A stretch of 64,000 nt of DNA. Source: Planctomycetota bacterium (GTDB taxonomy: Bacteria; Planctomycetota; UBA1135; UBA2386). Both the position numbers and the translations under genes were made by a program. The notes under the pieces are model-generated. The model was not told the origin of the DNA. It saw only the letters and a program-made list of their open reading frames with translations, and searched no databases. Below are positions 53,061-61,757 of this stretch, one piece after another (the stretch's first letter is position 1; every line of letters starts with the position of its first letter). The DNA is taken from positions 1-64,000 of the forward strand of contig JAEUHR010000021.1 in assembly GCA_016794425.1 (NCBI GenBank), read 5' to 3'.

Positions 53061-54056
53061 TCAGCGCCGTTCGGCGAGCCGCGGCGGCAGCACCGCGTCG
53101 CGGCCGCGGAACGCCGTGAAGCGCCGCTCGAGTTCGTCGGCGCCGAGCCGTTCGTCGATCGGCTCGCCGCGCTGGCGCAGTTCGCGCAGCAGCGTGTCGT
53201 CGTAGTCGCCGCCGGCGGCGATGCGGATCGGCAGCAGGTCCGCGCCCTTCACGCCGAGCGCCAGGCGCGTCAGCCCGGGCTCGCGCACGAGCGACCATTC
53301 GTTGTCGGCGAAGAAGCGGAACGTCGGGCTCGTGCGGCACGCCGCGATCATCACGGGTTCGGCCGGCACGGCTTTGCCGTCGGCGACGAGCCGCGGTCGC
53401 AGCTCGCCCATCAGCTGCTCGACGAGCCCTTCGAACAGCTGGTCCTTGGCCCACCGATGGTCGCGGTCCGAACACGGCAGCCGGATCTCGATGCGGCCGG
53501 GCTCGACCTGCAACAGCCGCTGGCCGCCGCGCAGGAACTCGGTCAGCAGCTCGCGCGTGGTGTCGTCGAACTCGTGCTGCGTGCCGCCCTCGCCGACCGG
53601 CTGCTCCAGCAGCTTCGGCAGCCCGAGCGCCACCAGCGTGTCGAGCTGCTGCAGGAACGCGCGCGCTTCGCGGATCCGCACGAACTGCTGCGCACACAAC
53701 ACGCCGTCGGCGTCGGTGAACAGGCTGCCGTTCTCGACGTCGATGCGCGCCAGCAGCGTCGCCGCCGGCCCCTGCACGACGCGCGTCGGATCGAACTGCA
53801 GCGGCCAGTTCCTGCCGATGCAGACGAAGCCCGCGTCGCGCGCGCTGGCGAGGTCGGTCAGCGCCTTGGCCAGCGGATCCTCGCCGAGACCGATCACGCG
53901 CTCGCAGTGCAGGCCGCGGTAGACAACGTGCACGTCGATGCGATCGGCCTTCGCGTCGTGCACGATCGTGAGGTCCTGCGCGTCGAACTCGAGGCAGCCG
54001 GTCAGCAGCAACAGCGACAGCAGCCAGGCGACGAACGAGCACGAGTGCCGGTGCAT
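53061..54056 (-). CDS. lipoprotein of unknown function
   Basis: The 331-residue protein has a signal peptide and lipobox LTGC (Cys21). The mature sequence is mixed alpha/beta with no strong family motif; a charged region 'DDTTRELLTEFLRGGQRLL' is helical. Shine-Dalgarno GGAGGA precedes the ATG. It is convergent with the ABC gene. It may sit on the outer membrane by its lipid; no more can be said. Confidence 0.72.
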   Translation of the reverse strand: MHRHSCSFVAWLLSLLLLTGCLEFDAQDLTIVHDAKADRIDVHVVYRGLHCERVIGLGEDPLAKALTDLASARDAGFVCIGRNWPLQFDPTRVVQGPAATLLARIDVENGSLFTDADGVLCAQQFVRIREARAFLQQLDTLVALGLPKLLEQPVGEGGTQHEFDDTTRELLTEFLRGGQRLLQVEPGRIEIRLPCSDRDHRWAKDQLFEGLVEQLMGELRPRLVADGKAVPAEPVMIAACRTSPTFRFFADNEWSLVREPGLTRLALGVKGADLLPIRIAAGGDYDDTLLRELRQRGEPIDERLGADELERRFTAFRGRDAVLPPRLAERR

Positions 54057-54177
54057 GTGGGGGTCCTCCGATGCGGCATGTGACTGTGCCGGGTGCTGGT
54101 CGGCGGACCGCCTGCAGCACCAGGGCGGTGCGTGCCACCTCGGCGCTTCCGTTCCGAGCAAGGCAGGCTCCGCGGTT

Positions 54178-55086
54178 CTACCGATCCAGGTCTCTTGGCG
54201 ATGCCTCGAGGATTCGGGCAAAGCACGCTTGAAGCTCGGCGCCCAAACTACAGAAACCGTGGGTGACGAACCACCCTACGATCACAGTCGCCTCTTCGAC
54301 CGCCAACTGCTGCAGCAGATCGAAGGCTCGGTCGAAGTTCTCCAGCGCGCGGAAATCGCCATTGCGATACACCTTGCCATCGATGAAGGAAGTGTTGCGC
54401 GGTAGGCGAACGGAGAATGCCTCGCCGTTCTCTATCAGGCGCATGGCTTCCTCCACCGAGACTTGCCTGTTGCTGGTCGACAACCGCTTGGCAAGCGCTT
54501 CGGCCCTGGACCGAAGCTCGGCCGCGGTGATCTCGACGTTGCGTGGGCGATCCCCGGCGTTCCTGATCACCGCTTCTCGGTCCGCCAGCGCGAGAGACCT
54601 CATTCTGTCTCGGAACGGCCGACTTGCACTGCGAGTGCTCGCAACCAAGTCTTCGAACTCTCGATAGGCACCCAGATCGAAAGGCCTGTCCTCCGGATTC
54701 AGCAGCACGTGCCGCACGAAGTCGCGTGCGGCGTAGTCCCCGGTCAGGAACAACCGTGCCAGATCCTCGTCACTGCGTGGCGCTGACGTCCATGGTTCGG
54801 AAGGTGCTGGCAGACCGACCCCGCTGGCCGCTCCTCCGGGTTCCCCCGTGGTCACCGATAGGCCGACCTCTCCAGGCCCGCCCTCGCGCCGCAGTACCGT
54901 CGCTGCACTCGCGGAGTTCGGAGCCAGATCGGCAAGGAGCGCCTGCTCGCCGTCCGAAGCGACCGGACCGGCGCGACCGGCAGTAGGTCCGTGGCCACCA
55001 CCTGCAGCAACCACCAAGGCAATCGCTCCGAATGCAGCAACGGCGACCGCCATGCGGCCCGGCCGATACGCAGCGGTCAGAGGCAT
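54178..55086 (-). CDS. membrane-anchored protein of unknown function, atypical base composition
   Basis: The 302-residue product has an N-terminal anchor ('MAVAVAAFGAIALVVAAGGG') and then a Gly/Pro-rich linker. Residues 100-300 are helical and charged ('VSVEEAMRLIENGEAFSVRL'). The gene is visibly less GC-rich than its neighbours, with more A/T in third positions, which suggests a different history or relaxed selection. No family is recognised. The start is the first ATG of the frame and lacks a clear Shine-Dalgarno sequence. Confidence 0.62.
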   Translation of the reverse strand: MPLTAAYRPGRMAVAVAAFGAIALVVAAGGGHGPTAGRAGPVASDGEQALLADLAPNSASAATVLRREGGPGEVGLSVTTGEPGGAASGVGLPAPSEPWTSAPRSDEDLARLFLTGDYAARDFVRHVLLNPEDRPFDLGAYREFEDLVASTRSASRPFRDRMRSLALADREAVIRNAGDRPRNVEITAAELRSRAEALAKRLSTSNRQVSVEEAMRLIENGEAFSVRLPRNTSFIDGKVYRNGDFRALENFDRAFDLLQQLAVEEATVIVGWFVTHGFCSLGAELQACFARILEASPRDLDR

Positions 55087-55301
55087 GGTGGACCACCTCG
55101 CGACATGACAATCACTCCGACCGGCTGCGGCGGAACACCAGTGTCGCAGAAGGCAATGTCACGCGATCCACTGGCTTTGCCGCCCCCCAAGGTCGTCGGT
55201 CTTGGGGCAGGACGCCTCAGCTCCCTCGATCGTAGCGTGGTCGCCGCCCGCTTCATGGTCAACGTGCAGTTTCGGCACCACACGCCGGCTAGCCTGCCGG
55301 C
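55087..55301. other. intergenic stretch of 215 bases between divergent genes
   Basis: No gene is seen. A GCCGGC-TAGCCT-GCCGGC hairpin at 55284-55301 ends right at the ATG of the next gene and contains a TAGCCT -10-like element, so it could be both promoter and structure at the start. Confidence 0.45.
55284..55301 (+). promoter_or_regulatory. hairpin with -10-like element touching the start codon
   Basis: A 6-bp perfect stem (GCCGGC, 55284-55289 with 55296-55301) encloses TAGCCT (55290-55295). The element ends 6 bases before ATG 55302, compatible with a leaderless transcript. Confidence 0.35.
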
Positions 55302-56270
55302 ATGCGCGTCGTCTCCACGCTCCTGCTCGCCGGGCTCGCGGCGTGCTCGCTGTCGCCGGACCTGCCCGAGCGACCGCCGCTGGCAGACCTGGAGGAACCG
55401 CTCGATCTGCAGGCCGAGCCCGACGACGAAGCCGCGCGCCGCGCCTTGCCGCCCGGCACGTTCGCCGGGCTCGTGCTCGACGACGCGCGCGACACGCTGG
55501 CCGCGAAGCTCGACGAACCGGCGCAGCTGCGCATCGCCGCGATCGTCGAGAACTCACCGGCCGACGCGGCCGGGCTCGAAGTCGGCGATCTGCTGCTCGA
55601 GGCGCGGCTCGGCGACGGCGCGCCGATCGCGCTGCAGCAGCCGAGCCAGTGGCAGAAGCTCGAACTCGACGCGGCGCCGGGCACCGCGGTCACGCTGGTC
55701 GTCGATCGCGCCGGGCGTGAGGCGGAGACGCGGCTGACGCTGGCAGCGCGCGTGCGGCCGCGGCCGCGCGCCGTCGTCGAGCGCTTCCGCGAAGAGGACC
55801 GGGTCGGCGTCGTGCTGCGCACCGCCACCGAAGTCGAAGCGCGCGCGGCCGGGCTCGGGCCCGGCGGCGGCGCCGTGCTGGTCGGCATGTCGCGCAACAG
55901 CCCGTGGCGCGCCGCGGGCCTGCGCTTCGGCGACCTGATCGCGGCCGTCGACGGCCGCGCGGTCGCCCACCCGCAGGACCTGCTGGCGGCGATCCGGCAG
56001 CCCGACGCCGAACGGCTGCGGCTCGACGTGCGGCGCGGCGCCGGCGCGTTCGCGGTCGACGCGGCGCTGTCGGTGCGCGCCGGCGAACTGACCGAGGTCT
56101 CGCTGCCGCCGCTGTTCGCCTACGAAGCCGACCGCGGCCGCAGCGAGTGGTCGCTGCTGCTCGGCCTCGTGCACTACCACAGCAACGCCGCCGCCTGGCG
56201 CTTCCGGCTCTTGTGGCTGTTCGCGGTCGGCGGCGGCGACGCCGACCGGCTGCTCGAGGTCGCACCGTGA
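55302..56270 (+). CDS. lipoprotein with two PDZ-like domains
   Basis: The 322-residue protein has lipobox LAAC (Cys15). Two PDZ-type segments are seen: 'IAAIVENSPADAAGLEVGDLL' at about residues 78-100 and 'VGMSRNSPWRAAGLRFGDLI' at about 192-215. The C-terminus is hydrophobic in places but not clearly membrane-spanning. PDZ domains in the envelope bind C-termini or control proteases; there is no protease domain in this protein. It overlaps the next gene by 4 bases (GTGA). Confidence 0.8.
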   Translation: MRVVSTLLLAGLAACSLSPDLPERPPLADLEEPLDLQAEPDDEAARRALPPGTFAGLVLDDARDTLAAKLDEPAQLRIAAIVENSPADAAGLEVGDLLLEARLGDGAPIALQQPSQWQKLELDAAPGTAVTLVVDRAGREAETRLTLAARVRPRPRAVVERFREEDRVGVVLRTATEVEARAAGLGPGGGAVLVGMSRNSPWRAAGLRFGDLIAAVDGRAVAHPQDLLAAIRQPDAERLRLDVRRGAGAFAVDAALSVRAGELTEVSLPPLFAYEADRGRSEWSLLLGLVHYHSNAAAWRFRLLWLFAVGGGDADRLLEVAP

Positions 56271-57736
56271 TCGCGGGCTGGCTCGCGGCGGTGCTGCTGG
56301 CGCCGCAACAACCGGACGTGTGCTCGATCCAGGTGCCGCCGCACGTCGTGATCACCGGCACGCTGCGCGGCGACGTCGACGGCGACGGCCGTTCCGACCT
56401 GACGCTCGCCTGCCGCGACACGACCAGCGGGCGCCGCGAACTGCGGCTGCACCTGCGCAGCGACGGCGCGGTGCCGTTCGCGGCGCTGCCGTCGCGGCCG
56501 CCGTACGGACTCGAGACCGACGTGATCGCGTTCGCCTGGGCCGACACCACCGAGGCCCCCGGGCGCGAGCTGGTGCTCTGCACCGCCGAACGCGTGGTCG
56601 CGGTCGAACGCGATGCCGATGGCGCACCGCTCTTGCGGCCGCTGTTCGCGCACCGGCTGGTGTGGCCGGCGGCGGATCCGGACTTCGCGCTGCCGCTGGC
56701 CGAGGCGCGCGGCGACGTCGACGGCGACGGCCGCGACGACCTGCTGCTGCCGCGGCCCGACGGCGCCACGTGGTGGCGGCCGGGTGGCGCCGAGGTCGAG
56801 CTGGCGCTGCCGCCGCGGCGCAACGCGCTGGCCGGCCGGGCCACGCGCAACGGCAACGGCGCGGCGTCGCTGTCGCGCGACGAACTGCAGCTGCGGCTGC
56901 CGTTCGGCGACGACGACGCGGACGCCGACAGAGGCCCGCTGCTGCGCGTGCGCGCGACCGCGCCGCCGTTCCGCGCGATCGACCTCGACGGCGACGGCCG
57001 CCGCGACCTCGCCGCGGTGCGCAACGACGCGCTGTTCGCGTGGCTGCAGCAGGCCGACGGCACGTTCGCGGCGCGCGAACTGGCGCTGCCGCTGCCGGCG
57101 GACCGACTGAGCCTGTTCGACCCGGCGTTCGACGTGCGGTGCGCCGACCTCGACGGCGACCGCCGCGCCGACCTGGTGCTGACCACGTCGGCGCGGCGCG
57201 ACGACGCGATCGAGGTGCGGATCGACACGTTCGCGGCGCTGGCCGAAGGCGGCTTCGGCGCGGCGGCGACCGGCCGGCTGCGCGTGCAGGCGCTCGCGCG
57301 GCCGCCGCAGCTGGTCGACGCCGACGGCGACGGCGCGCTCGACCTGGTGCTGGTCACGGTGCGGGTCGACCTGCTGCGCACGCTGTCCGGCGACGGGCCA
57401 CAGGCGCTCGACGCGCAGCTGCTGGTGTTCCGCAACACGGGCGGCCGCTTCGCGCAGCCGGCGCTGCTGCAGGCGCCGCTGCGGCTGCCGGCCAACGCCG
57501 AAGGCCAGCACGCCGCGTTCGTCCACGTCGACGGCGGCGCGCTGGTCGCGTTCGAAGAGCAACGGCTCGAACGGCGCCCGCTGGCGCGCGACGGCGAACG
57601 GCTGACGCTGCTGCCGCCGACGACCGCCTGGCCGCTGCCGGACGGCGCGCGCGTCGAGCCGCGCGAACCGGATGCCCCCACCGACGAGGTGCTGGTGCGC
57701 ACCGAGCACGAGCTGCGCGTCGTGAGGCTGCGATGA
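56267..57736 (+). CDS. secreted FG-GAP/VCBS repeat protein
   Basis: The 489-residue protein starts at GTG 56267 with a short hydrophobic N-terminus ('WLAAVLLAPQQ'). DxDGDGxxD calcium-binding repeats recur, as in 'GDVDGDGRSDLTLAC' and 'DLDGDGRRDLAAVR', typical of FG-GAP/VCBS propellers. It is coupled to the PDZ lipoprotein before it and the next VCBS protein after it (ATGA). Such proteins are usually surface or secreted binding proteins. Confidence 0.82.
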   Translation: MIAGWLAAVLLAPQQPDVCSIQVPPHVVITGTLRGDVDGDGRSDLTLACRDTTSGRRELRLHLRSDGAVPFAALPSRPPYGLETDVIAFAWADTTEAPGRELVLCTAERVVAVERDADGAPLLRPLFAHRLVWPAADPDFALPLAEARGDVDGDGRDDLLLPRPDGATWWRPGGAEVELALPPRRNALAGRATRNGNGAASLSRDELQLRLPFGDDDADADRGPLLRVRATAPPFRAIDLDGDGRRDLAAVRNDALFAWLQQADGTFAARELALPLPADRLSLFDPAFDVRCADLDGDRRADLVLTTSARRDDAIEVRIDTFAALAEGGFGAAATGRLRVQALARPPQLVDADGDGALDLVLVTVRVDLLRTLSGDGPQALDAQLLVFRNTGGRFAQPALLQAPLRLPANAEGQHAAFVHVDGGALVAFEEQRLERRPLARDGERLTLLPPTTAWPLPDGARVEPREPDAPTDEVLVRTEHELRVVRLR

Positions 57737-59406
57737 GGCCGTTGCTGCGAGCCTGCCTCGGCGCCGCCCTGGCCGCCGCGGTCCCGGCACAAGAGGCGAC
57801 GCTCGGCACGATCGGGCCGCTGGCCGAGGTCGTCGAGGCGCGCACCGCCGACACCGACGGCGACGGCCGCACCGAGCTGGTGGTCGTCGCGCGCGACGGC
57901 ACCGTGCTGCGCTACGGCTTCGACGGCACCGCGCTGGTGCGCCGCGGCGGCCTGCGGCTGCGCGATCCGGGGCACACGCTGTTCGCGCTGGTCGACCTGG
58001 CGCCGGCCGCCGGCGTCGAACTCGTGGTCGCCGATCCGTCGGGCACCGCGTGGCTGCCGTGGCCGGTGGCCGACGCGGTCAGCGACGCGGCGCCGGTGCC
58101 GCTCGTGCGGCGCGCGCGGCTTTCGCTGCGCACCGACGCGCCGCTGCGCTCGCCGTTCGTGCAGGACCTCGACCGCGACGGTCGGCTCGACCTGCTGCTG
58201 CCGACGCTGCAGGGCGTGCTGCCGTTCGTGCAGGAAGCGCCGGCCGACGACGGCGCACCGCGGTTCCGCGCGCTGCCGCTGCTGCCGGTGCCGGTCACCG
58301 CCGCGATCGAACACGACCCGCGCCGGCGCAGCCGCGAACTCGCCGGCAGCCTCGTGGTGCCGCAGCTCGAGACCGAGGACCTGAACGGCGACGGCCGGGC
58401 GGACCTGCTGACGCGCGAGGACCAGCGCCGGTCGTTCTGGCTGCTCGGCGACGACGGCGGCTTCCGCGCGCCGATCACGCTCGACCTCGAGCAGTTCCGC
58501 GACAGCACGCCGAAGGCCGCGGTCGAACTCGGCAGCACGCTGGTCGTCGGCGACCGCCAGCTGCTGCAGCGCGGCGACGTCGACGGCGACGGCATCCCCG
58601 ACTTCGTGATCGCGCACCGGCGCAAGGTGTGGACGTTCCTCGCCAGCCGCGACGGGCCGCAGTTCACGAAGGCGCGCACGCAGGCGGTCGCCGACGACGT
58701 CACCGCGATGCTGCTGGTCGACCTCGACGAGGACCGCCGGCACGACCTGCTGACGTTCCAGCTGCAGCTGCCGGGCGTCGGCGCGCTGCTGCTCGGCCTC
58801 GTGCAGTCGATCGACATCGACGTCAAGTGCGTCGGCTACCGCAGCGAAGGCCCGGGCTTCGCGAACCTGCCGGCGTGGCGGCGCACGGTGACGCTGCGCA
58901 TCCCGCCGGTGCTGACGCTGCTGGGCCAGCAGGAAGAACTGGTGCAGCGGTTCCTCGACATCGTCGGCAAGACGCGGCTCGGCGTGCGCGGCGCATTCGC
59001 CGCCGGCGCGTCGAACGACCTGGCGCTGGTGCGCAGCGACGGCAGCGCGATCGAACGGTTCGCCGGCGACGACGCGCCGCCGCGGCTCGACTCGGCGCGC
59101 GGCCGCCGCATCCTGCGCGAGCTGCTGTTCGAGGACCCGGCGACCGTGTTCGACCTCGAGCGCGTGTTCGCGCTGGTGTCGGGCTTCGTCGACGAACTCA
59201 GCGGCAGCCTGGTCGGCGACCGGACGCCGCGCGCGACGCTGCCGCTGCGCGACCCGACGCAGTGGCGCGTCGTCGATCTGCAGGCCGCTGACTTCGACGG
59301 CGCGCCCGGCGACGAACTGGTCGTCGTCTACGCGCCGGCGGACGGCGACGAGACGGCGCCGCGCGTCTACGACCTGCTGCGCTGGCCGGCGGTGGCGCCG
59401 CGCTGA
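57733..59406 (+). CDS. secreted FG-GAP/VCBS repeat protein
   Basis: The 557-residue protein has a signal peptide ('ACLGAALAAAVPAQ'). Calcium-binding loops such as 'DTDGDGRTELVVV', 'DLNGDGRADLLTR' and 'GDVDGDGIPDFVI' mark at least five FG-GAP/VCBS repeats. The C-terminal half also contains an amphipathic helical section ('VLTLLGQQEELVQRFLDIVG'). It is last in the PDZ-VCBS-VCBS operon. A paired role with the preceding protein is likely. Confidence 0.82.
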   Translation: MRPLLRACLGAALAAAVPAQEATLGTIGPLAEVVEARTADTDGDGRTELVVVARDGTVLRYGFDGTALVRRGGLRLRDPGHTLFALVDLAPAAGVELVVADPSGTAWLPWPVADAVSDAAPVPLVRRARLSLRTDAPLRSPFVQDLDRDGRLDLLLPTLQGVLPFVQEAPADDGAPRFRALPLLPVPVTAAIEHDPRRRSRELAGSLVVPQLETEDLNGDGRADLLTREDQRRSFWLLGDDGGFRAPITLDLEQFRDSTPKAAVELGSTLVVGDRQLLQRGDVDGDGIPDFVIAHRRKVWTFLASRDGPQFTKARTQAVADDVTAMLLVDLDEDRRHDLLTFQLQLPGVGALLLGLVQSIDIDVKCVGYRSEGPGFANLPAWRRTVTLRIPPVLTLLGQQEELVQRFLDIVGKTRLGVRGAFAAGASNDLALVRSDGSAIERFAGDDAPPRLDSARGRRILRELLFEDPATVFDLERVFALVSGFVDELSGSLVGDRTPRATLPLRDPTQWRVVDLQAADFDGAPGDELVVVYAPADGDETAPRVYDLLRWPAVAPR

Positions 59407-59413
59407 GCCGGCG

Positions 59414-60679
59414 TCACCGGTGCTTCAGGTACCACAGTTCCGCGGCCTTGACCGCGTCGCGGTTGGCCGCCGCGTCCTTGCCGGCGTCGTAGCCGAACGT
59501 GCCGCCGGCGAGTTCCTGCAGCGCGCGCGCCGCGGCACGCCGCTGCGGCGCGACGTCGCTGCGCAGCGCCTGCAGCACTTCGGGCAGTGCCGCCTTGCCG
59601 CGCTGCACCAGCTGTTCGGCGCACACGTTCACGTCGGCGTCCTTCGAGTGCGGCCCGAGGTTGACGAGCCGCACGACGTGCGCGGTGACCGCCGCGGTCT
59701 CCTTCTGGAACTTGCGGCGCAGGAACAGCACCGCGAACGCGGTCGGCACGCCGTGGCCGCGGCCGCGGTCGGCGTGTGTGCCGAGGTGGCCGTCGGCGGC
59801 GCTGGTCCAGCCACCGCCGGGCATCTGCAGCCGCACCAACATCTGCGCACCGCGCCGGTACCAGTCCGCGCCGCCGACGTCGATCTGGTCGGTCAGGATC
59901 GCCGCGCGCTCGAGGCCGTAGTGGAAGTAGAAGCTCCAGCGTTCGTCCGGCGAGCCGATCGTGTCCACGTTGCGCGCGAACCACTGCCAGCCGCGGCCGA
60001 TGCGCCGGTCGAGTTCTTCGGTCGGCTGCGGCAGGTGCTGACGGCAGATCGCCAGCACGGCGATGCCGGCCGCCGTCATCGACGCGTACGACGCGAAGCC
60101 CGAGTTGCGGCGCCGGTAGCCGAACCCGCCGTAGGGATCCTGCTGCGCGCCGATCTCGTCGGCGAGCCGGGCCCACACGCGGCGGTCGACGGTCGCACCG
60201 AGCGCGGCGCCGGCGCGCAGCCCGAGCGCCGCGTACTGCGTGTTGCTGAGGTCCCACTCGCCGCTGGCGCGCGTGTAGCCGAAGCCGCCGCTGCGGTCGC
60301 GGTGCGTCAGCAGTTCCTTGGTGTCGGCGGCGGCGATCTTCGCGCGGTCGGGGAACGCCGGCCAGGCCTCGAGCACGCACAGCCGCAGCGCCAGGTCGTA
60401 GGTCTGGTCGACCTGGGCCTTCGCGAGCCGCGCGATCGCGCGGCCCAGCACTTCGTCGTCGGCGGCGATGCCGTCGTGGATCGCCGCCAGCGTCAGCAGT
60501 GCCAGTTCGCCGGGCCGCGACGGCTGCTCGGCCACCTCGCGCAGGTGCGCCATCAGCGCCGGTCGCGCGGCATCGAGCGCCTGACGCACGTCGGCGTCGA
60601 GGTCGCCCTGGGTCGGCGCAGCCGCGGCGAGCCACGCCGCCGTGGCGGCAGCCAGCGGCGAACGGCGCGAGAGGGGCAT
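59414..60679 (-). CDS. secreted squalene-cyclase/prenyltransferase-like repeat protein
   Basis: The product has 421 residues from ATG 60679. A signal peptide ('LAAATAAWLAAAAPTQ') is followed by an alpha/alpha toroid with QW-type repeats: 'DRSGGFGYTRASGEW', 'DPYGGFGYRRRNSGFASYAS' and 'QMPGGGWTS'. Catalytic acid motifs of cyclases (DxDD) are not present, so it is a protein-binding or structural toroid rather than a terpene enzyme. A longer in-frame start to 61261 exists but lies antisense to the epimerase gene. TATCGT lies 8 bases before the ATG, with TTGGTC 17 bases further up. Confidence 0.82.
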   Translation of the reverse strand: MPLSRRSPLAAATAAWLAAAAPTQGDLDADVRQALDAARPALMAHLREVAEQPSRPGELALLTLAAIHDGIAADDEVLGRAIARLAKAQVDQTYDLALRLCVLEAWPAFPDRAKIAAADTKELLTHRDRSGGFGYTRASGEWDLSNTQYAALGLRAGAALGATVDRRVWARLADEIGAQQDPYGGFGYRRRNSGFASYASMTAAGIAVLAICRQHLPQPTEELDRRIGRGWQWFARNVDTIGSPDERWSFYFHYGLERAAILTDQIDVGGADWYRRGAQMLVRLQMPGGGWTSAADGHLGTHADRGRGHGVPTAFAVLFLRRKFQKETAAVTAHVVRLVNLGPHSKDADVNVCAEQLVQRGKAALPEVLQALRSDVAPQRRAAARALQELAGGTFGYDAGKDAAANRDAVKAAELWYLKHR

Positions 60680-60687
60680 CGCCGGGC

Positions 60688-60716
60688 ACGATAGTCGGCG
60701 CCACGACGGCGACCAA
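60688..60716 (-). promoter_or_regulatory. candidate vegetative promoter, near-leaderless
   Basis: On the minus strand TTGGTC (60716-60711), a 17-base spacer and TATCGT (60693-60688) form a fair sigma-70-type promoter. Its predicted start would be 1-2 bases before the ATG at 60679. Confidence 0.4.
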
Positions 60717-60808
60717 CGGGGCCCCCTCGGGACGCCGGCGGTGCCGAAATGCGGCAGTTCGCCTGGACGGCGCGCATCCGTTCCCCCACCCTCGACCGAA
60801 TGCCGGGC

Positions 60809-61684
60809 ATGCGCATCGCGATCTCGGGCGCGTCCGGCTTCGTCGGCCGCGCGGCCGCCGCCGACCTGGCCACCTCGGGCCACACCGTGGTGCGGTTGCA
60901 GCGCGGCCAGAACTGGCAGCCCGACACCGGCGCTCTCGACGCCGCGGCGCTGGGACCGTGCGACGCGGTGCTGCACCTGGCCGGCGAGAACGTCGCCGCC
61001 GGCCGCTGGACCGCCGCGCGCCGGCAGCGCATCCAGGACAGCCGCGGGCCGGTGACCGAACGGCTGTGCCGTGCGCTGGCGGCGCTGCCGCAGCGGCCGC
61101 GCGTGCTGGTCAGCGCTTCGGCGACCGGCATCTACGGCGACCGCGGCGACACCGAACTCGACGAACGCTCGCCGCCCGGCAGCGGCTTCCTGGCCGACGT
61201 CGCGCGCGCCTGGGAGGCCGCGACCGTGCCGGCGCGCGACGCCGGCATCCGCGTCGTGCACCTGCGCATTGGCATGGTGCTGGACCCGGGCGGCGGCGCA
61301 CTGCGGCGCATGCTGCCGCCGTTCCGGTGCTGCCTCGGCGGCCGCCTCGGCTCAGGCCGCCAGTGGGTGGCGTGGATCACGCTCAGTGACCTGCTGCGCG
61401 CGATCCGGTTCGTGCTCGAACACGACGAACTGCGTGGCCCGGTGCTGGCGGTGGCGCCCGAACCGGTGCGCAATGCCGGCTTCACGCAGGCGCTGGCCCG
61501 CGCGCTGCGGCGCCCGGCGGTGCTGCCGGTGCCGCGCTTCGCGCTGCGCGCGCTGTTCGGCGCGATGGCCGACGAGCTGCTGCTGGCCAGCCAGCGCTGT
61601 CGGCCGCAGGAACTCTGCCAGGCCGGCTTCCGCTTCGTGCACCCGTCGGTCGGACCGGCGCTGCAGGCGCTGCTCGGACATTGA
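60809..61684 (+). CDS. TIGR01777-type NAD-dependent epimerase (YfcH-like)
   Basis: The product has 291 residues from ATG 60809; ATG 60800 would add three. The Rossmann motif 'ISGASGFVGRAAAADL' is clear, with 'AVLHLAGENVAAGRW' and 'SASATGIYGDRGD' as family blocks, followed by the DUF1731-like C-terminal region. These SDR proteins resemble sugar-nucleotide epimerases, but the substrate of this family is unknown. It is divergent from the toroid gene; 129 bases separate the two starts. Confidence 0.9.
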   Translation: MRIAISGASGFVGRAAAADLATSGHTVVRLQRGQNWQPDTGALDAAALGPCDAVLHLAGENVAAGRWTAARRQRIQDSRGPVTERLCRALAALPQRPRVLVSASATGIYGDRGDTELDERSPPGSGFLADVARAWEAATVPARDAGIRVVHLRIGMVLDPGGGALRRMLPPFRCCLGGRLGSGRQWVAWITLSDLLRAIRFVLEHDELRGPVLAVAPEPVRNAGFTQALARALRRPAVLPVPRFALRALFGAMADELLLASQRCRPQELCQAGFRFVHPSVGPALQALLGH

Positions 61685-61757
61685 CCCGGGCGGGAACCAC
61701 GCGTCGACTGGCGCGTTGCGGCGCCGCTTCTCCGCGGCCGAAGCGCCCCGTTCCCAC

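Noticed and set aside
59414..60679. Functional squalene-hopene cyclase
   Set aside because: No DxDD acid motif, length of about 420 residues rather than about 650, and a signal peptide. Only the toroid repeats are shared.
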